Assembly (NCBI GenBank): GCA_907164885.2
Contig: OU015496.1
Coordinates: 106,473,322 to 106,537,321 of the forward strand
Source: Dolomedes plantarius
Taxonomy: Eukaryota > Arthropoda > Arachnida > Araneae > Dolomedidae
Length of the DNA: 64,000 nt
Reading direction: 5' to 3'
In this document: one piece after another, positions 21,991 to 32,391 of the stretch
Layout of the letters: each line of letters opens with the position of its first letter
Position numbering within the stretch: the stretch's first letter is position 1
Notes under the pieces: generated by a model
Told to the model about the DNA's origin: nothing
Database searches by the model: none
What the model saw: only the letters and a program-made list of their open reading frames with translations
Made by a program: the position numbers and the translations under genes

Positions 21991-23405
21991 ATTCATTTAG
22001 AGTGCCACTTCAAATTGCATACACCCAAGTGCGGGTAGAAGTGAGCTTTACTCTATAGTGTTAAGTCATCACAATTGGTTAATGTTAAATTCAATAACTG
22101 GAGCCACGAGCGCACATAATGAAATGGCCTTGAGGAGATGACCTTGAGGATAGCCTTGAGCACGTGACCAGATGGCGGGGGGGGGGGGCGAACAACTCCA
22201 GAAGAAGGTTGAAAAGACCGTTGCTTGTCGACAGCCAATAGAAATCAAGCTTACAGACAGCCAAAGTCTTCACCTCCCTTAGTACTGACCGAACTGGAAG
22301 CTGCTTCACTTTGGTGTAGCAAACTGAAGGATCTTGGAGCGACCAATCAGCTCACTCCATTTTTCGCATCGACGAACCCTCGCTCTCCCATTACAGAAAT
22401 ATCTGCGTTAGAACGCGTGGCTTAGGAAACGCAGTTCATCACATTTCCCTATGGTCCTATGGTCCTTCATGGACAGATACTCTCAGAGATGTTTGCGGTT
22501 GCAATAAATTGATGGGCTGAAGAACTGTATTGTATTAATGAGTACTATATATTTGTATGGAGATCATAGGGAAGTTAACACTAGGTACGGAAAGCTGCAA
22601 ACAGCCTCAAATTTGGAAGGGCAAACTTCAATATAATTGTTTTGGTCATCGTAACGCAATACCGTTTGACTGAAAATTAGAAACGAAATATATAAAGCAA
22701 TTACATATTCATAAATATTAAGGTAAAAAAATGTTTCCTATTTTCATGAAGATTCAAATCAATCTAAAAAACTCAAGGTAATCATACCTTAGGTCTTTTT
22801 TAGACGTTCAATCTCAAAAAGCCTCTCCGTAAATATATTTCATCCTAAGCATAATAAAAAGAAACTCGGGAAAAACCTAAACATTAATGGCTTAAAAGCG
22901 ATACAGAAATGAAATGTAATGACTGTACAGACTTGACTATCTATCCTCAGAATAAAATAACATCCTGCAACTAGCTTTGTTCTACATAGGCAAAATACTT
23001 TTTCTGGTTCATAAACCGTATCGAAGGTGTAACATTGTGATCAAAATTACCCAAATCTTCTAGGAAAAGGAATGAGAATATGTCTAAAATATGGCACATA
23101 TTAACTCTTAGTGCTCTAAAATGATGTTTCATATATTTCCTCCTCTTTTCTAATGTCGATAGCATTCCAAATAATCCTTTGGATTGATGTCATTAAATCG
23201 TGGAGTCCAAAATAAATAGTTGTATTGGCCGAAGACATTGCGCGTAATTTCACCTACAAAATCTTGGTCCCTTTTGTATCGCTTCTCTGTAGGAAATAAT
23301 GTTTTTATCTCAAATTACTTTTAAGGTATCAAGTGAAAAAGAAATTGTAAGAACTTTGTTTGATATATCTCATTGAGGGATCCTAATCATAGTTTTTGGT
23401 CTTGT
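21991..23405. other. Unannotated stretch
   Basis: A run of G lies at about 22178-22189. Open frames at 22053-22425 and 22971-23165 carry no domain I recognise. No gene is called. Confidence 0.5.
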
Positions 23406-23715
23406 ATCGTAGTTTGTCCCTTTCGCAACAAGAAATGGGGTAATGAGGAATTTGCACGTTTTTTTATTTTACATTTATGATATAGAAAATAGAAAAATAT
23501 GATCGAAAGCATCTTTTTTTTTTAGTTTTAGAACTCTAAAAGTTAACATAATTTGTTTTTAAACGCGCACTATTTACTTTGTCTCAAAAACGCTACTTTT
23601 CCTACGCGGATACATGTGACGTCACAATGCACTATGGCGAATTTGTTTACTTCGGTGTTTGGATTGTGTTGCGTAGTTTGAGTTTGATATCTAGTGTTTT
23701 TTCTTTATTTTTAAG

Positions 23716-23885
23716 ATGTCAAAGTGTGTTACAGAAAATTTTAAATATTGTTTAGTACCTTGCTGCACAAGCACAACGGTAAATACACCTGGAAAGCTTT
23801 TTTTTAGTGTTCCAACAGATAATGTCAAAAGGAAATCATGGACAGTTACAATGAAACGCGACGAAAAAAAAAATCTTCATTCAAT
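23716..23885 (+). pseudogene. THAP-type zinc-finger N-terminal exon fragment
   Basis: From the ATG at 23716 the frame reads MSKCVTENFKYCLVPCCTST, then PGKLFFSVPTD, RKSWTV and MKRDE. This matches the first half of a THAP domain: the paired Cys near the start, a Phe-x-x-Pro element and an invariant Trp. THAP domains bind DNA and are common in host regulators and in transposon proteins. The frame runs into AT-rich sequence and stops at about 23897. The second Cys and His of the C2CH ligand set, which should follow, are absent here. A downstream exon is possible, but I found none. Confidence 0.7.
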
Positions 23886-24049
23886 AATTTTTTAATTTAT
23901 CTATAATTGTGAGTTTTAATGTGATACAGATGATTTGCCAAATCATTGCAGCAAATATGAATTTAAAATACAAGTTTTGACATTTTCCACTTAAATAAAT
24001 ATTTAAATATATTTGTAAACACAACGAGTTTTGTTATGAGTTATATTCT

Positions 24050-24812
24050 CCAGATGGTGAATTCCACCTAACATGAAACCATTACGAAAGAAAATAATTT
24101 TAAACAAATTATTAAGTGTTATATATCATTGGAAAGCTTATGACCTCTAGAACTAGAACGTACTATTGCTTTTTCCTTATATTAAGTTTGTTTTGTAGGG
24201 GATGTAATGGGAAAATATCTATTTGTAAGTTTTTTTAGCAAGTAAAATTATCATTTTTATACCTTATTACTTACGTAAATTATGCCACTGAATTTAATTG
24301 GAGTAAATTTAATATTAATGTAAAAACTATAAAAGTAAAATAAATGCATGTTTGTGACTGTTTTGAATATAAATAGCCTAGTTAAGGGTACAGTTGCAGC
24401 ATCATGTATTATATGTAACATCTGTTACAAATAGTTTTAATATTTTTTATTACAGAAAAAAATGACTGATTTTTTATGTCAAAGTTCTGATAAATTACAG
24501 GCATGTCTTGTGATGTTATTTTTAAAATTTTTGAACAAATTGACATAATAGATTCACAGATTTTTTTATCTTATGATGCTATAGTACAAATGATGTTCTA
24601 TTTTATGTAGCATCCGTTACATTAAAGATTTTTTTTTCAGCTTAAATACACCAGAAATAAATTTTGAAACCTGTCAAGTTTATCTTTAGTTTTTATCAGG
24701 AAAAAATAATACTCTCCTATTTTGAAGCATTAATATGCATCTCATAATCTTTTTATTATTTATTTTGTGTGTGAATGTTTCGTCCGTTACAATGGAATTC
24801 ACCAGATGCTGG
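24050..24812. mobile_element. Small inverted-repeat element with repeated CCGTTACA motifs
   Basis: The left end reads CCAGATGGTGAATTCCACC and the right end, inverted, CCAGCATCTGGTGAATTCCA. Inside, related motifs recur (TAACATCTGTTACA near 24415, AGCATCCGTTACAT near 24610, TCGTCCGTTACAAT near 24782). There is no coding capacity. Target duplication not resolved. Confidence 0.6.
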
Positions 24813-25014
24813 GTTGGGGGTAGGTGATGAAATTTTAAAATAAATACAATTTGTGTGCAAAATGTGACAAAAGCATAAAATATATTAATTATTTTCTAAG
24901 TTTATTTTTAATTAATCTTTTTACACTAGTTTTGGGTGCTAGTTTTTTACATAAAATGTATAAAGTATTGTATTAAAAAGATTTTTTTATAACTGCTGAA
25001 GTATTTCTAATTAT

Positions 25015-25330
25015 TTATAAATTACTTAAAGCGGGGAAAGCTAACCATGGATGGTCTATTGTATCTACCCCAAACACACTATCATTAAAACTTTTAGATA
25101 AAATTAAATATAATACATAAAGGAACTCATCCAAAGATGCTGCACAATCATTGCATTGGACGGAAAGGACATTTTCTTCCTTTTCATTCAACTTGAGTTC
25201 CACACTGTAAGTCTTTTTTGTGACATTATGTTCTGGTGTCACCCTTGCATTGACTGTACAGATGTCTCCATCCCTTTTTACCTGAACATATCCTACAGCA
25301 TTATCTCCATAGCCTTATCGTCCAAATCTA
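25015..25330 (-). pseudogene. Fragment resembling the central region of a conserved arthropod SWIM/YqaJ-type protein
   Basis: On the minus strand one exon-like stretch starts after a TTTTAG splice-acceptor-like run. It reads, after one frame change near 25290, GYGDNAVGYVQVKRDGDICTV and on through ARVTPEHNVTKKTYSVELKL to VQCNDCAAS. I recognise this as similar to proteins that combine a SWIM-like zinc finger with a YqaJ-type exonuclease and sometimes a THAP domain. After CAAS the expected Cys-His pair is not visible and the sequence ends at TAA 25015-25017. The match is remembered, not searched. The fragment points away from the THAP exon. Confidence 0.5.
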
Positions 25331-26509
25331 AGTAAAAGTAACTTTCTAAGTACTAAAGCATTAATTTAAAAATGTGTTTTTAAAACACAAAATTATGGAG
25401 TTAGAGGATTGTTTAAAATTATTTTGAGTAGTAAACATGTGTTTCTTTGCACCACTTAGTATGTGATTAGTCAAAAGTTTAATTATCATGCATAGTTCAG
25501 ATTTATTATAATTCCTTTACCATTTAAAATACACATATTTCTATGATATGAATGCAGAACACTGAACACATTCGTAAATTTGGTAGTGTTTTTAATTTCT
25601 GTCAACTTTTTAATACACAATTAAAAATACTAAATATCCTATAACAGACACTACTTGTAATGTTGCAGAGCTAATTAATTCTACAAAATTAAACATGTAC
25701 TATGAATGAATAATAATAGAAGCTGTTTATTAAACTTTTAGAGTACGATATTAATTTAATAATACGCATAAACAATGTGTAACTTTAAAGTTTGTGTAAA
25801 GTACAACGCACGTCAGCGTTCTACAATCTACATTACATAACTAGAATAAAAAATGCAAACAAATATATACATCCCTCTGAACTTTAAATCCTCGTATTTC
25901 TGCTCCCATAAAACTTGGATTATTTCCCAAAAAGGAAAACACTGCAAATGAATCCATTTTAGGCAGGTTGTCAGAGTGCCCTTTTGCAAAACCGGGTAAT
26001 AACGCCATGGTAAACAAAACAGAAATAAAACTAAGAATAAAGACGACGATAGAATATAATTTAAAAAAAAGGGGGAATAAACAATAGCCACAAACTAAAA
26101 TTAGAAAAATTAAACCAAATTAGAAAAAAAAATATGATTTTAAAATGTTAGTTTAAGAGGAGGAAACGTAGAATCTCGCGCTAGACAAATGTAAACATTG
26201 AAGCTTGGTGCATAGTGACGTCAGAACCAATCACGTAGCGTTTTGAGGTCACATGATTTTTCAACACTTTTGGCTTATTTTAAATTTAAAATTCGTATTA
26301 TTTAGATCTATATATACGTTTTAATTGATGTTTTCGAACAATTTGATAACCAATCTGTTAATAAAAAATAGAAATGAGCATTTTCCCCACATGTGCAAAT
26401 TCCTCATTCTATACCACTTTCTCAATCAAATGATTCCTTACGAGAGGGAAGAAACTGTTGCGCGCGCACGCCCAAACGCCCGCACACCATTGCCCGTAAG
26501 GTCATTATT

Positions 26510-26965
26510 TATTTTTTATTCTTTGGCGTAATTTTTCTCTATAGGGCTTAAATTTTTTATTCTTTGGTATCATTTTTCTCTATAGGGCTTAATTTTTTAT
26601 TCTTTGGCGTAATTTTTCTCTAGAGGGCTTAATTTTTTATTCTTTGGCGCAATTTTTCTCTACAAGGCTTAATTTGTTATTCTTTAGCGTAATTTTTCTC
26701 TAGATGACTTAATTTTTTATTAATTGGCGTAATTTTTCTCTACAGGGCTTAATTTTTTATTCTTTGGTATCATTTTTCTCTATAGGGCTTAATTTTTTTA
26801 TTCTTTGGTGTCATTTTTCTCTATAGGGCTTAATTTTTTATTCTTTGGCATAATTTTTCTCTTCAGGGCTTAACTTTTTATTCTTTAGTGTCATTTTTCT
26901 CTATAGGGCTTAATTTTTTATTCTTTGGCGTAATGTTTCTTTACAGAGATTAATTTATTTTAATC
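26510..26965 (+). repeat. 40-bp minisatellite, about 11 copies
   Basis: The unit has the form TTTTTTATTCTTTGGCGTAA then TTTTTCTCTATAGGGCTTAA. The CTTTGG-type landmark recurs at 26521, 26562, 26602, 26642, 26682, 26722, 26762, 26803, 26843, 26883 and 26923. Units differ by a few substitutions. The array lies just outside the THAP-bearing segment. Confidence 0.96.
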
Positions 26966-27892
26966 CTGTATTTAGTTTTTATTTAGTTTTTACTCATTTT
27001 ATGAAGGATAATTAATTTTCATTCATCTTTTCATTTTATAGTCTGCATTGATAGATGACTCATAAAGCTTTTACTATCATGCTTATCCCGTGACTACTCC
27101 AAATTCCGGCAACTGCAATGTCTAAAACTGTAAGCATAATAAATAAAGGAAATATTTTTTTCTAATATATCTACTCCGACATTCGTCTCTTTATTAACAA
27201 AGAATTATTTAAAGAGACTAATCTGCATAATTTCATGAAATAAAATTATAATACCTTAAAAAACCGTCTTTTCACAAGCCTCTTAAATGTCAAATCCTGA
27301 TAGGATTATTTATTATTTTCTCGCTGGATATTCAGGATGTGTTTTAAATCCACGAAATGTGCAGTCTATAATCTTCAAACTTTAAATCAGATTTCATGGA
27401 ATGACATAAAATAGTTTTATGTTGTGTTAATATACTTCAAATTTATTTTTCCGGTTGTTTAAAAGTACATTACCTTTTTTTAAAACTTAAAACACCAGTT
27501 ATCCTGTTATAAACTCCTTAAAGTTGCATACTTTTTTTGTGTTTTGTACAGGTTACAGAGATTAAATCTCCCGAGCCTTTTTCTTTTTCGTGTAGCACCA
27601 AAAGCTGGAAGCTATTTGTTCTAATTCTTGGATTAAAAATACTGTCTATATACAAAATCTTTTTTTTTTCTAACATGGCATTTCACTTAGCTTGAAAATA
27701 GCTCATGGCTGAGGTTCATATGTTGTGAGAAACGTATTGTTTAGATGGGTAGACAATTTTTTTTTCTGACGGGGTAAACCGTTATTTTTTTATCTGAGAA
27801 AATTAGAGTTCTTTGTATAAGATTACAACCGCAAAAAATATTTAATTATAATTTTAACGTTTTCTTTATAGAATAAAAGTTTCTAATGAAAT
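26966..27892. other. Unannotated AT-rich stretch
   Basis: No gene or element recognised. Confidence 0.55.
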
Positions 27893-28064
27893 TCGCTTAA
27901 TGTGGTTGAATACATGAATAAATTGACTGGAAAAATCTTTAGAGTTAGTTTGCTCTAGAAATTTTTGAAACCTTTTTAAATCACTTTTCAAACATAGTTT
28001 TGTAATGTTATGAGAGTCTGCTTTTTGTTTCTAATATACCTCCTTTATTTGAATATATTTTGTT
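27893..28064 (+). repeat. Isolated identical copy of the BEL-associated 172-bp block
   Basis: Identical by eye to 18552-18723, with unrelated flanks on both sides and no obvious duplication. Confidence 0.9.
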
Positions 28065-28211
28065 AGGTGTGCATGATGCTTTGAGGACTTTGCTAAACAA
28101 CCAAATGGGTATCACAATACAGTGCTAAAAATGCACTGGTAAACTTAATTCTTGACATGGCTAAATAAACCTTCTACAAATTGAGGGAATTGTAATAAGA
28201 GAGAATTTGTT

Positions 28212-28286
28212 ATCCTATACTTATGGTAAAAACCATCTTCTTCTGTTAAAAGAAGAAGAATATGGTATTTCCCATAAGTATAGGAT
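28212..28286. repeat. Imperfect hairpin, about 75 bp
   Basis: ATCCTATACTTATGG is repeated inverted as CCATAAGTATAGGAT, with an inner CTTCTTCT/AGAAGAAG stem around GTTAAA. It may be a miRNA-like foldback or a MITE remnant. The sequence alone does not decide. Confidence 0.6.
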
Positions 28287-28466
28287 GAACGAAGCTAACC
28301 AGCCTTCCTTATGACTTTGCGGAGGCAAACTTGAAGAGAAACTTGCCAGTCCAATCTCCTATTTCAACCCAAAGGGGCACGCTGAAGATTCCACTTGACG
28401 ACTGCTGCTTTGTTTCTTGTTGGCTGCTTAACAAGCGTTTTGTACCGTTCCGTTTCCATAGATAAA

Positions 28467-28830
28467 ACTTGGCAAATTTATTGTAAGTGCTATATGGAAT
28501 AACATAACCCTGAAAATGGGTGATGTTTTGAGAAATTGTATTTTGTATAATCATTTATTTTGAAAAATAATTGCACTTTTCAGAGAAGTCGAGATTAGTT
28601 AGCTAAAGAGCTTTTTGATGGTTAAAATATTTTTAATTCTAGCACAAGATGATGATACAACAGGTTTTCATTATTATCAGATTTTTTTCCTTTCATGAAA
28701 CAACAGTTTTGTTACAATCCTGCGCGCAGTGAACTCATCTGAAATTTTGAATATCAAGTTTCATTAAATTTATCAATTCTTTAAATAATAAAGTTTATTT
28801 TCTGTCACTTACGACAATTTTAGTTACCTG
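28467..28830 (+). repeat. 350-bp dispersed repeat, copy 1
   Basis: This pairs with 30188-30535 in the same orientation. Shared blocks include TTTGAGAAATT.TATTTTGTAT, GATACAACAGGTTTTCATTA and TTTATTTTCTGT..CTTA. Identity is moderate. The upstream open frame at 28309-28554 (-) overlaps the repeat and has no known domain. Confidence 0.8.
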
Positions 28831-29059
28831 TTGCTCGACGTTTTGTTCCTTAATTTTACGTCTGTGGTTTCTTTTTCATTTTCCTACTTTCGGTATTCTT
28901 TGCGTGAATGAATTTGGCGTTTCGTCACACATTTCCGAAAACTATCACATTTCCCAAAATATTACCAGATTTGATTTCGCGTATTGACGAAAAAATATAA
29001 ATATTTCTGATAGCATCCCATATTTCACCGAAAGAAATATCAGATAGAGAAAATCAATC

Positions 29060-29345
29060 TACTCAGACAAAACCACCGAAGTGTACACTAATGGCGGCTG
29101 GTGCACGGAAAAAATCTGTCGTCGCTGCAAAGTCCTCCAAGTTCCCAAAATACCTTTGGAGGTGCTGGGTCTAGTGTTACGGTCTGGCCACTTGACTCGG
29201 TTGAAAATTACGGGACCGATGTTCTTAGAGGTCAAGTCAGTCATCAGCCCTACTGGTACCTCGACTTAAAGTGAAGCTGCTTACTACCCTTCGCCAAGGA
29301 CCAAGGTCCTTTGGACTAAGCTTTTCTACACCAAGGGGATTGGAA
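29060..29345 (+). repeat. Copy 2 of the three-copy retroposon-like repeat
   Basis: The best-preserved stretch is GTGTACACTAATGGCGGCTG. In one frame two copies translate alike (VYTNGGWCT, then LKITGP here and FKITGP at 48.9 kb), which hints at former coding or at recent common origin. Orientation is opposite to the copies at 7.2 and 48.9 kb. Confidence 0.75.
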
Positions 29346-29592
29346 ACAACTGAATTTGTGTACTGTAAAGTAGCAAGCGACCGCGACTTTCATTTACCAG
29401 TTTATAAAGGCGGTAGATTTTTAAAGAACTAGGTTTGTGCTTTGAATGAGACTTTTTCCTTAAAAAGCATCACTGCCTTGCAGTTTCATGGTCAATAAAT
29501 ATTCAGAATATTTTTCGGTGAAATTCGCTAAAAAGTTATTTTGATTGAATAAAACGGTAGTGACTCCCTAGGAAACACTTTGTATCACCTTT

Positions 29593-29622
29593 ACGGGTCA
29601 CGACCCACGGGTTGGGAAACCC
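29593..29622 (-). repeat. Isolated hAT-type terminus
   Basis: On the minus strand it reads CAGGGTTTCCCAACCCGTGG, a characteristic hAT terminal inverted repeat. No partner end or 8-bp duplication was found. Confidence 0.6.
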
Positions 29623-29639
29623 TGATCAATAGTAAGAAG

Positions 29640-30187
29640 TTGAAGAATGGGAGTTTGTCAAGTATATCAGACGTGCATCCGACGCTTTAAGGCCTACGAA
29701 TAACGTTCAGTATGGTTAAGGGGTCTTAGAACCGTTGAAATAAAAATTTTGCGATATTTCATATAATAATCTGCGATCTTTCCTCCGCATTTTACTACCA
29801 TTTGTGCTTTGAAATCCCCCCCCCCCAGAAAACGAGTAATTATAAAATAAACAATTACTCTCCGGCTGTTAAAAGGACCTTGCTGGGTTTTAATGTATAC
29901 TTCTGACAATGCAAAATAAATTGACAAGGGTAATACAATGTTCGCAGTATAACAATAAAGAATATTTCGAGCAACAATTAAGGGATACCTTTTCTCGCCA
30001 GAAATATTGTTTACAAAGAAAATAAAGTTTAAACATATTTTTAAAAGTAAGATCTTTAGTACATGCCAAAAGGAATGAAAAATAGTGGTTAATTTGAAAA
30101 TTACAGAGTAATTTTATCTTTAATGGGCGTGTTCTCTTTTATTCTTGATCGCTCTATATATCAAAAGTAGTTTAAATATTTAAATAA
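29640..30187. other. Unannotated stretch
   Basis: A run of C at about 29818-29826. No gene or element recognised. Confidence 0.5.
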
Positions 30188-30535
30188 AACTTGGCAGACA
30201 TATGTGCTCTAAGGAATAACATATACCTCAAAATGGGTGAAGTTTTGAGAAATTATATTTTGTATGATATTTTTTTGAGAAAATAATTACATTTTTCAAA
30301 AACTTCGAAATTAGTTAGTTAAAGAACTTTTGAATGGTTTGAATATTTTCTGTCATAAGATTGATACAACAGGTTTTCATTATTTTCAAACGACATATTT
30401 TTATCTTTCATGAAGTAATAGTTTTATTACAATTCGGCGCTCAGTGAATTCTTCTGAAATTTTGACTCAACTTTTCGATAAACTCTTTAAATAACAAAAT
30501 TTATTTTCTGTAGCTTATGAAAATTATTGTGAATA
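30188..30535 (+). repeat. 350-bp dispersed repeat, copy 2
   Basis: Partner of 28467-28830, about 1.72 kb away, in the same orientation. The two flank the 29.06-kb retroposon-like repeat and the hAT end. Confidence 0.8.
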
Positions 30536-30723
30536 CATTAAAAATCTGGCCTTCAATGGTAATTTTAATAGTAAGAGGAACTGTAGGTAAGGAGAAATAA
30601 AATTATTTCTAGAATGGAAAAGTTCCGTATTTGCGACTAAACTGATTCCATAGACCCCATTAAGGCTGCTGTGTACTAACCCTATTGGATTCGCTCACCT
30701 CAGTGTGTTAACCTACGGAGAAA

Positions 30724-30899
30724 TTCAAAATAACAAGGCGACCGCAGTTTTCGTTTATACGCCCTGTTGAACCAGTCGTCACGCAGCAATACCTGCAAAC
30801 TCGACCGATGGTAATGCACCTGTTCGGTTAATTAGTATGGACCTGGGCACCGGATATACAGTGCAGATCTGCAATCCAATTAAGGCAACCCCCGGCCCC
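30724..30899. mobile_element. 176-bp insert with 15-bp target duplication
   Basis: TAACCTACGGAGAAA (30709-30723) and TAACCTATGGAGAAA (30900-30914) flank the insert, 14 of 15 bases matching. The corresponding place in the complete MITE copy (about 9520) has this sequence once. No poly(A) tail or tRNA boxes are clear, so its class is unknown. Confidence 0.7.
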
Positions 30900-30947
30900 T
30901 AACCTATGGAGAAAATGTGTCTACTATTTGCAGCTACATAAATGCTG

Positions 30948-31256
30948 TCGCCCAGTGGCTAAGTGGTTAAGGCATTAGCCTGCACGCCGGGGTTGCGGGT
31001 TCGATTTCCGCATAAGACTTGGTTGTATTCTGGGACACTTGCCAGTCTTCCGCTTGCGAAAGGAGCACCGTCTAGAAAGAAGAGCTGCATTCCATCGCTG
31101 GTGTCCTCGTTCGTTAATAATAATAATAATAAATTCTTCTGTGATTTATAAATCACAGAAGAATGTTTCTATTTCCTTGTATTCATATGTATACCTGGCT
31201 GGGGTATGACAGTCGTCAGCCCCAGGGACCGTAGCCGCCCCGCCCCCCACACACAC
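30948..31256 (+). mobile_element. tRNA-derived SINE with (CA)n end
   Basis: The head carries an A-box-like TGGCTAAGTGG and a B-box-like GGTTCGATTTC, spaced as in a tRNA gene, so RNA polymerase III could transcribe it. A (TAA)n tract lies at 31114-31132, and the element ends in CCCCCACACACACAC. A perfect 12-bp duplication, ACATAAATGCTG, flanks it (30936-30947 and 31257-31268). The paralogous MITE at 9.5 kb lacks it, which confirms the boundaries. Confidence 0.93.
31133..31164. repeat. Perfect 32-bp palindrome
   Basis: ATTCTTCTGTGATTTA is immediately followed by its exact reverse complement. It lies inside the SINE, directly after the (TAA)n tract. It may be a fold-back priming scar or part of the SINE body. 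Confidence 0.9.
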
Positions 31257-31290
31257 ACATAAATGCTGGTAATCCAATAAAAATAATGCT

Positions 31291-31608
31291 GATAACACAG
31301 GGCAATAGTGGTTTTAGTGCCGGGGTATTTGGAGCTGATTTCATATGAATTTTATGCCCTGAATTTAAATATGGCATTAGTTTTTGCCTAGGAGCTCAAA
31401 TTTATGAGATATAGCATTTTAGTGAAATATACATTACACTATTTTAAGTTAAATCCATGGATCAAATAAAAAAAATAAACACGGTATTTTTTTATTATTA
31501 TTATATATTTTTTAAAATGTTAAAGGAACATAAAAATCATAGAGAATATTGCAGTAGTACTTATCTAATTACAAAGGGCAAGAAAGAGGAAAAAGTCGAT
31601 GAAACCAA
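31291..31608. other. Probable 3' flank of the decayed gene below
   Basis: AT-rich, no open frame. It lies downstream of the minus-strand stop at 31609. Confidence 0.4.
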
Positions 31609-32391
31609 CTAGTCACTGAACATTTCGGAAACTTCTTTTCCGTGACATTCTTGAATGTATTTTTGAACAGTCCCTCTATAAATCCAGCAGTAATCTGCCA
31701 TCATGTGCGTATCCCATCTTCCTTGGTAGTGGTCCTCCATAGTTTAAATATCCTGGTGAAATCTTTCACCTTGTTCCTCACTGATGTCTCCTAAATTTTC
31801 AGGAAAATAGTCCATGTGGCTGAGTAAATAGCGCACCTTCATGGTCATATTACACCCAAGGGATCTGAAACTGTTTAGCATCTCGTTTACCAGTTCAACA
31901 CAGTTTTCAGCTTTGCATTTGCCCAGAAAATTTCTGACAACTGTAACAAATGAAGTTCAGGCTTTTCGCTCAGCCTCATTCATGGAATTTACGAAGGCAG
32001 GATCCTTAATGAGTTGTCTTATTTGTGGGCCATCAAATATTCCTGCTGTTATTTTTTCCGTACTCAACATAGGCATTTTTTACTTTTTATACGCAAAGCA
32101 TGATCCGTTCTTATAAAGAGCCTTTACAAAGTGCTTCATGAGGCCCAGGTTGATATGTAGTGCAGGAAAGATGATTTTATTTCGTCCAACTAAGGGGTCG
32201 TTAATGACATTCTTTTCCCCAACGTACATGTTTTCTCTCTTAGACCACTCTTTTCTAACCCAGTGTTGTGTTTTGTCTCTGCTATCCAAGAGGCACACGA
32301 TGCAAGATATTTGATGTAGCAGCCACTTTGCTGTCCAAGGAGAAAATTTACAATTTTTAAGTCCACACAAATGACCCATTGATATTCATGA
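31609..32391 (-). pseudogene. Conserved uncharacterised arthropod protein family, C-terminal segment
   Basis: This is the 3' part of a gene that continues at 33759-33887 and 40090-40203. Recognisable runs on the minus strand are EYQWVICVDLKIVNFLLGQQ, then after a frame change LLDSRDKTQHWVRKEWSKR, PLVGRNKIIFPALHINLGLM, KHFVKALYKNGSCF, ITAGIFDGPQIRQLIKDPAF, YFPENLGDISEEQGERFHQD and HYQGRWDTHMMADYCW, ending at TAG 31609-31611. Internal stops follow CFAYKK, ERKA and FHQDI. I know the family as large multi-copy uncharacterised proteins of arthropods and some other invertebrates, probably transposon-borne. The function is unknown; I see no assigned catalytic motif. Confidence 0.8.

Larger units (their letters stand above)
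23406..26465. mobile_element. Candidate TIR-flanked segment with THAP exon (boundaries tentative)
   Basis: Near the left end, GGTAATGAGGAATTTGCAC (about 23434-23452) is matched inverted near the right end by GTGCAAATTCCTCATTC (26393-26409). Further in, both sides carry ACGCTAC...TGACGTCA (23590-23624, and inverted at 26216-26245). Between them lie a THAP-domain exon (+), an opposite-strand zinc-finger-like exon and a small nested inverted-repeat element. I could not define the exact termini or the target duplication. Confidence 0.45.
30680..31290. mobile_element. MITE family A, copy 2, split by two insertions
   Basis: The left terminus CCCTATTGGATTCGCTCACC is clear. A 176-bp segment (30724-30899) and a SINE (30948-31256) interrupt the MITE. 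MITE sequence resumes at AATGCTGGTAATCCAATAAA and is lost after about 31290. Confidence 0.85.

Noticed and set aside
22053..22425. Overlapping open frames around a G run as a host exon
   Set aside because: No recognisable domain or splice pattern, and the Pro-rich stretch comes from the G homopolymer.
28309..28554. An 81-residue open frame on the minus strand
   Set aside because: It overlaps a dispersed repeat whose other copy (30188-30535) does not keep the frame.
30948..31022. A functional tRNA gene
   Set aside because: The A and B boxes are present, but the sequence sits in a duplicated-target retroposon with a long non-tRNA body, and I could not form a convincing acceptor stem.
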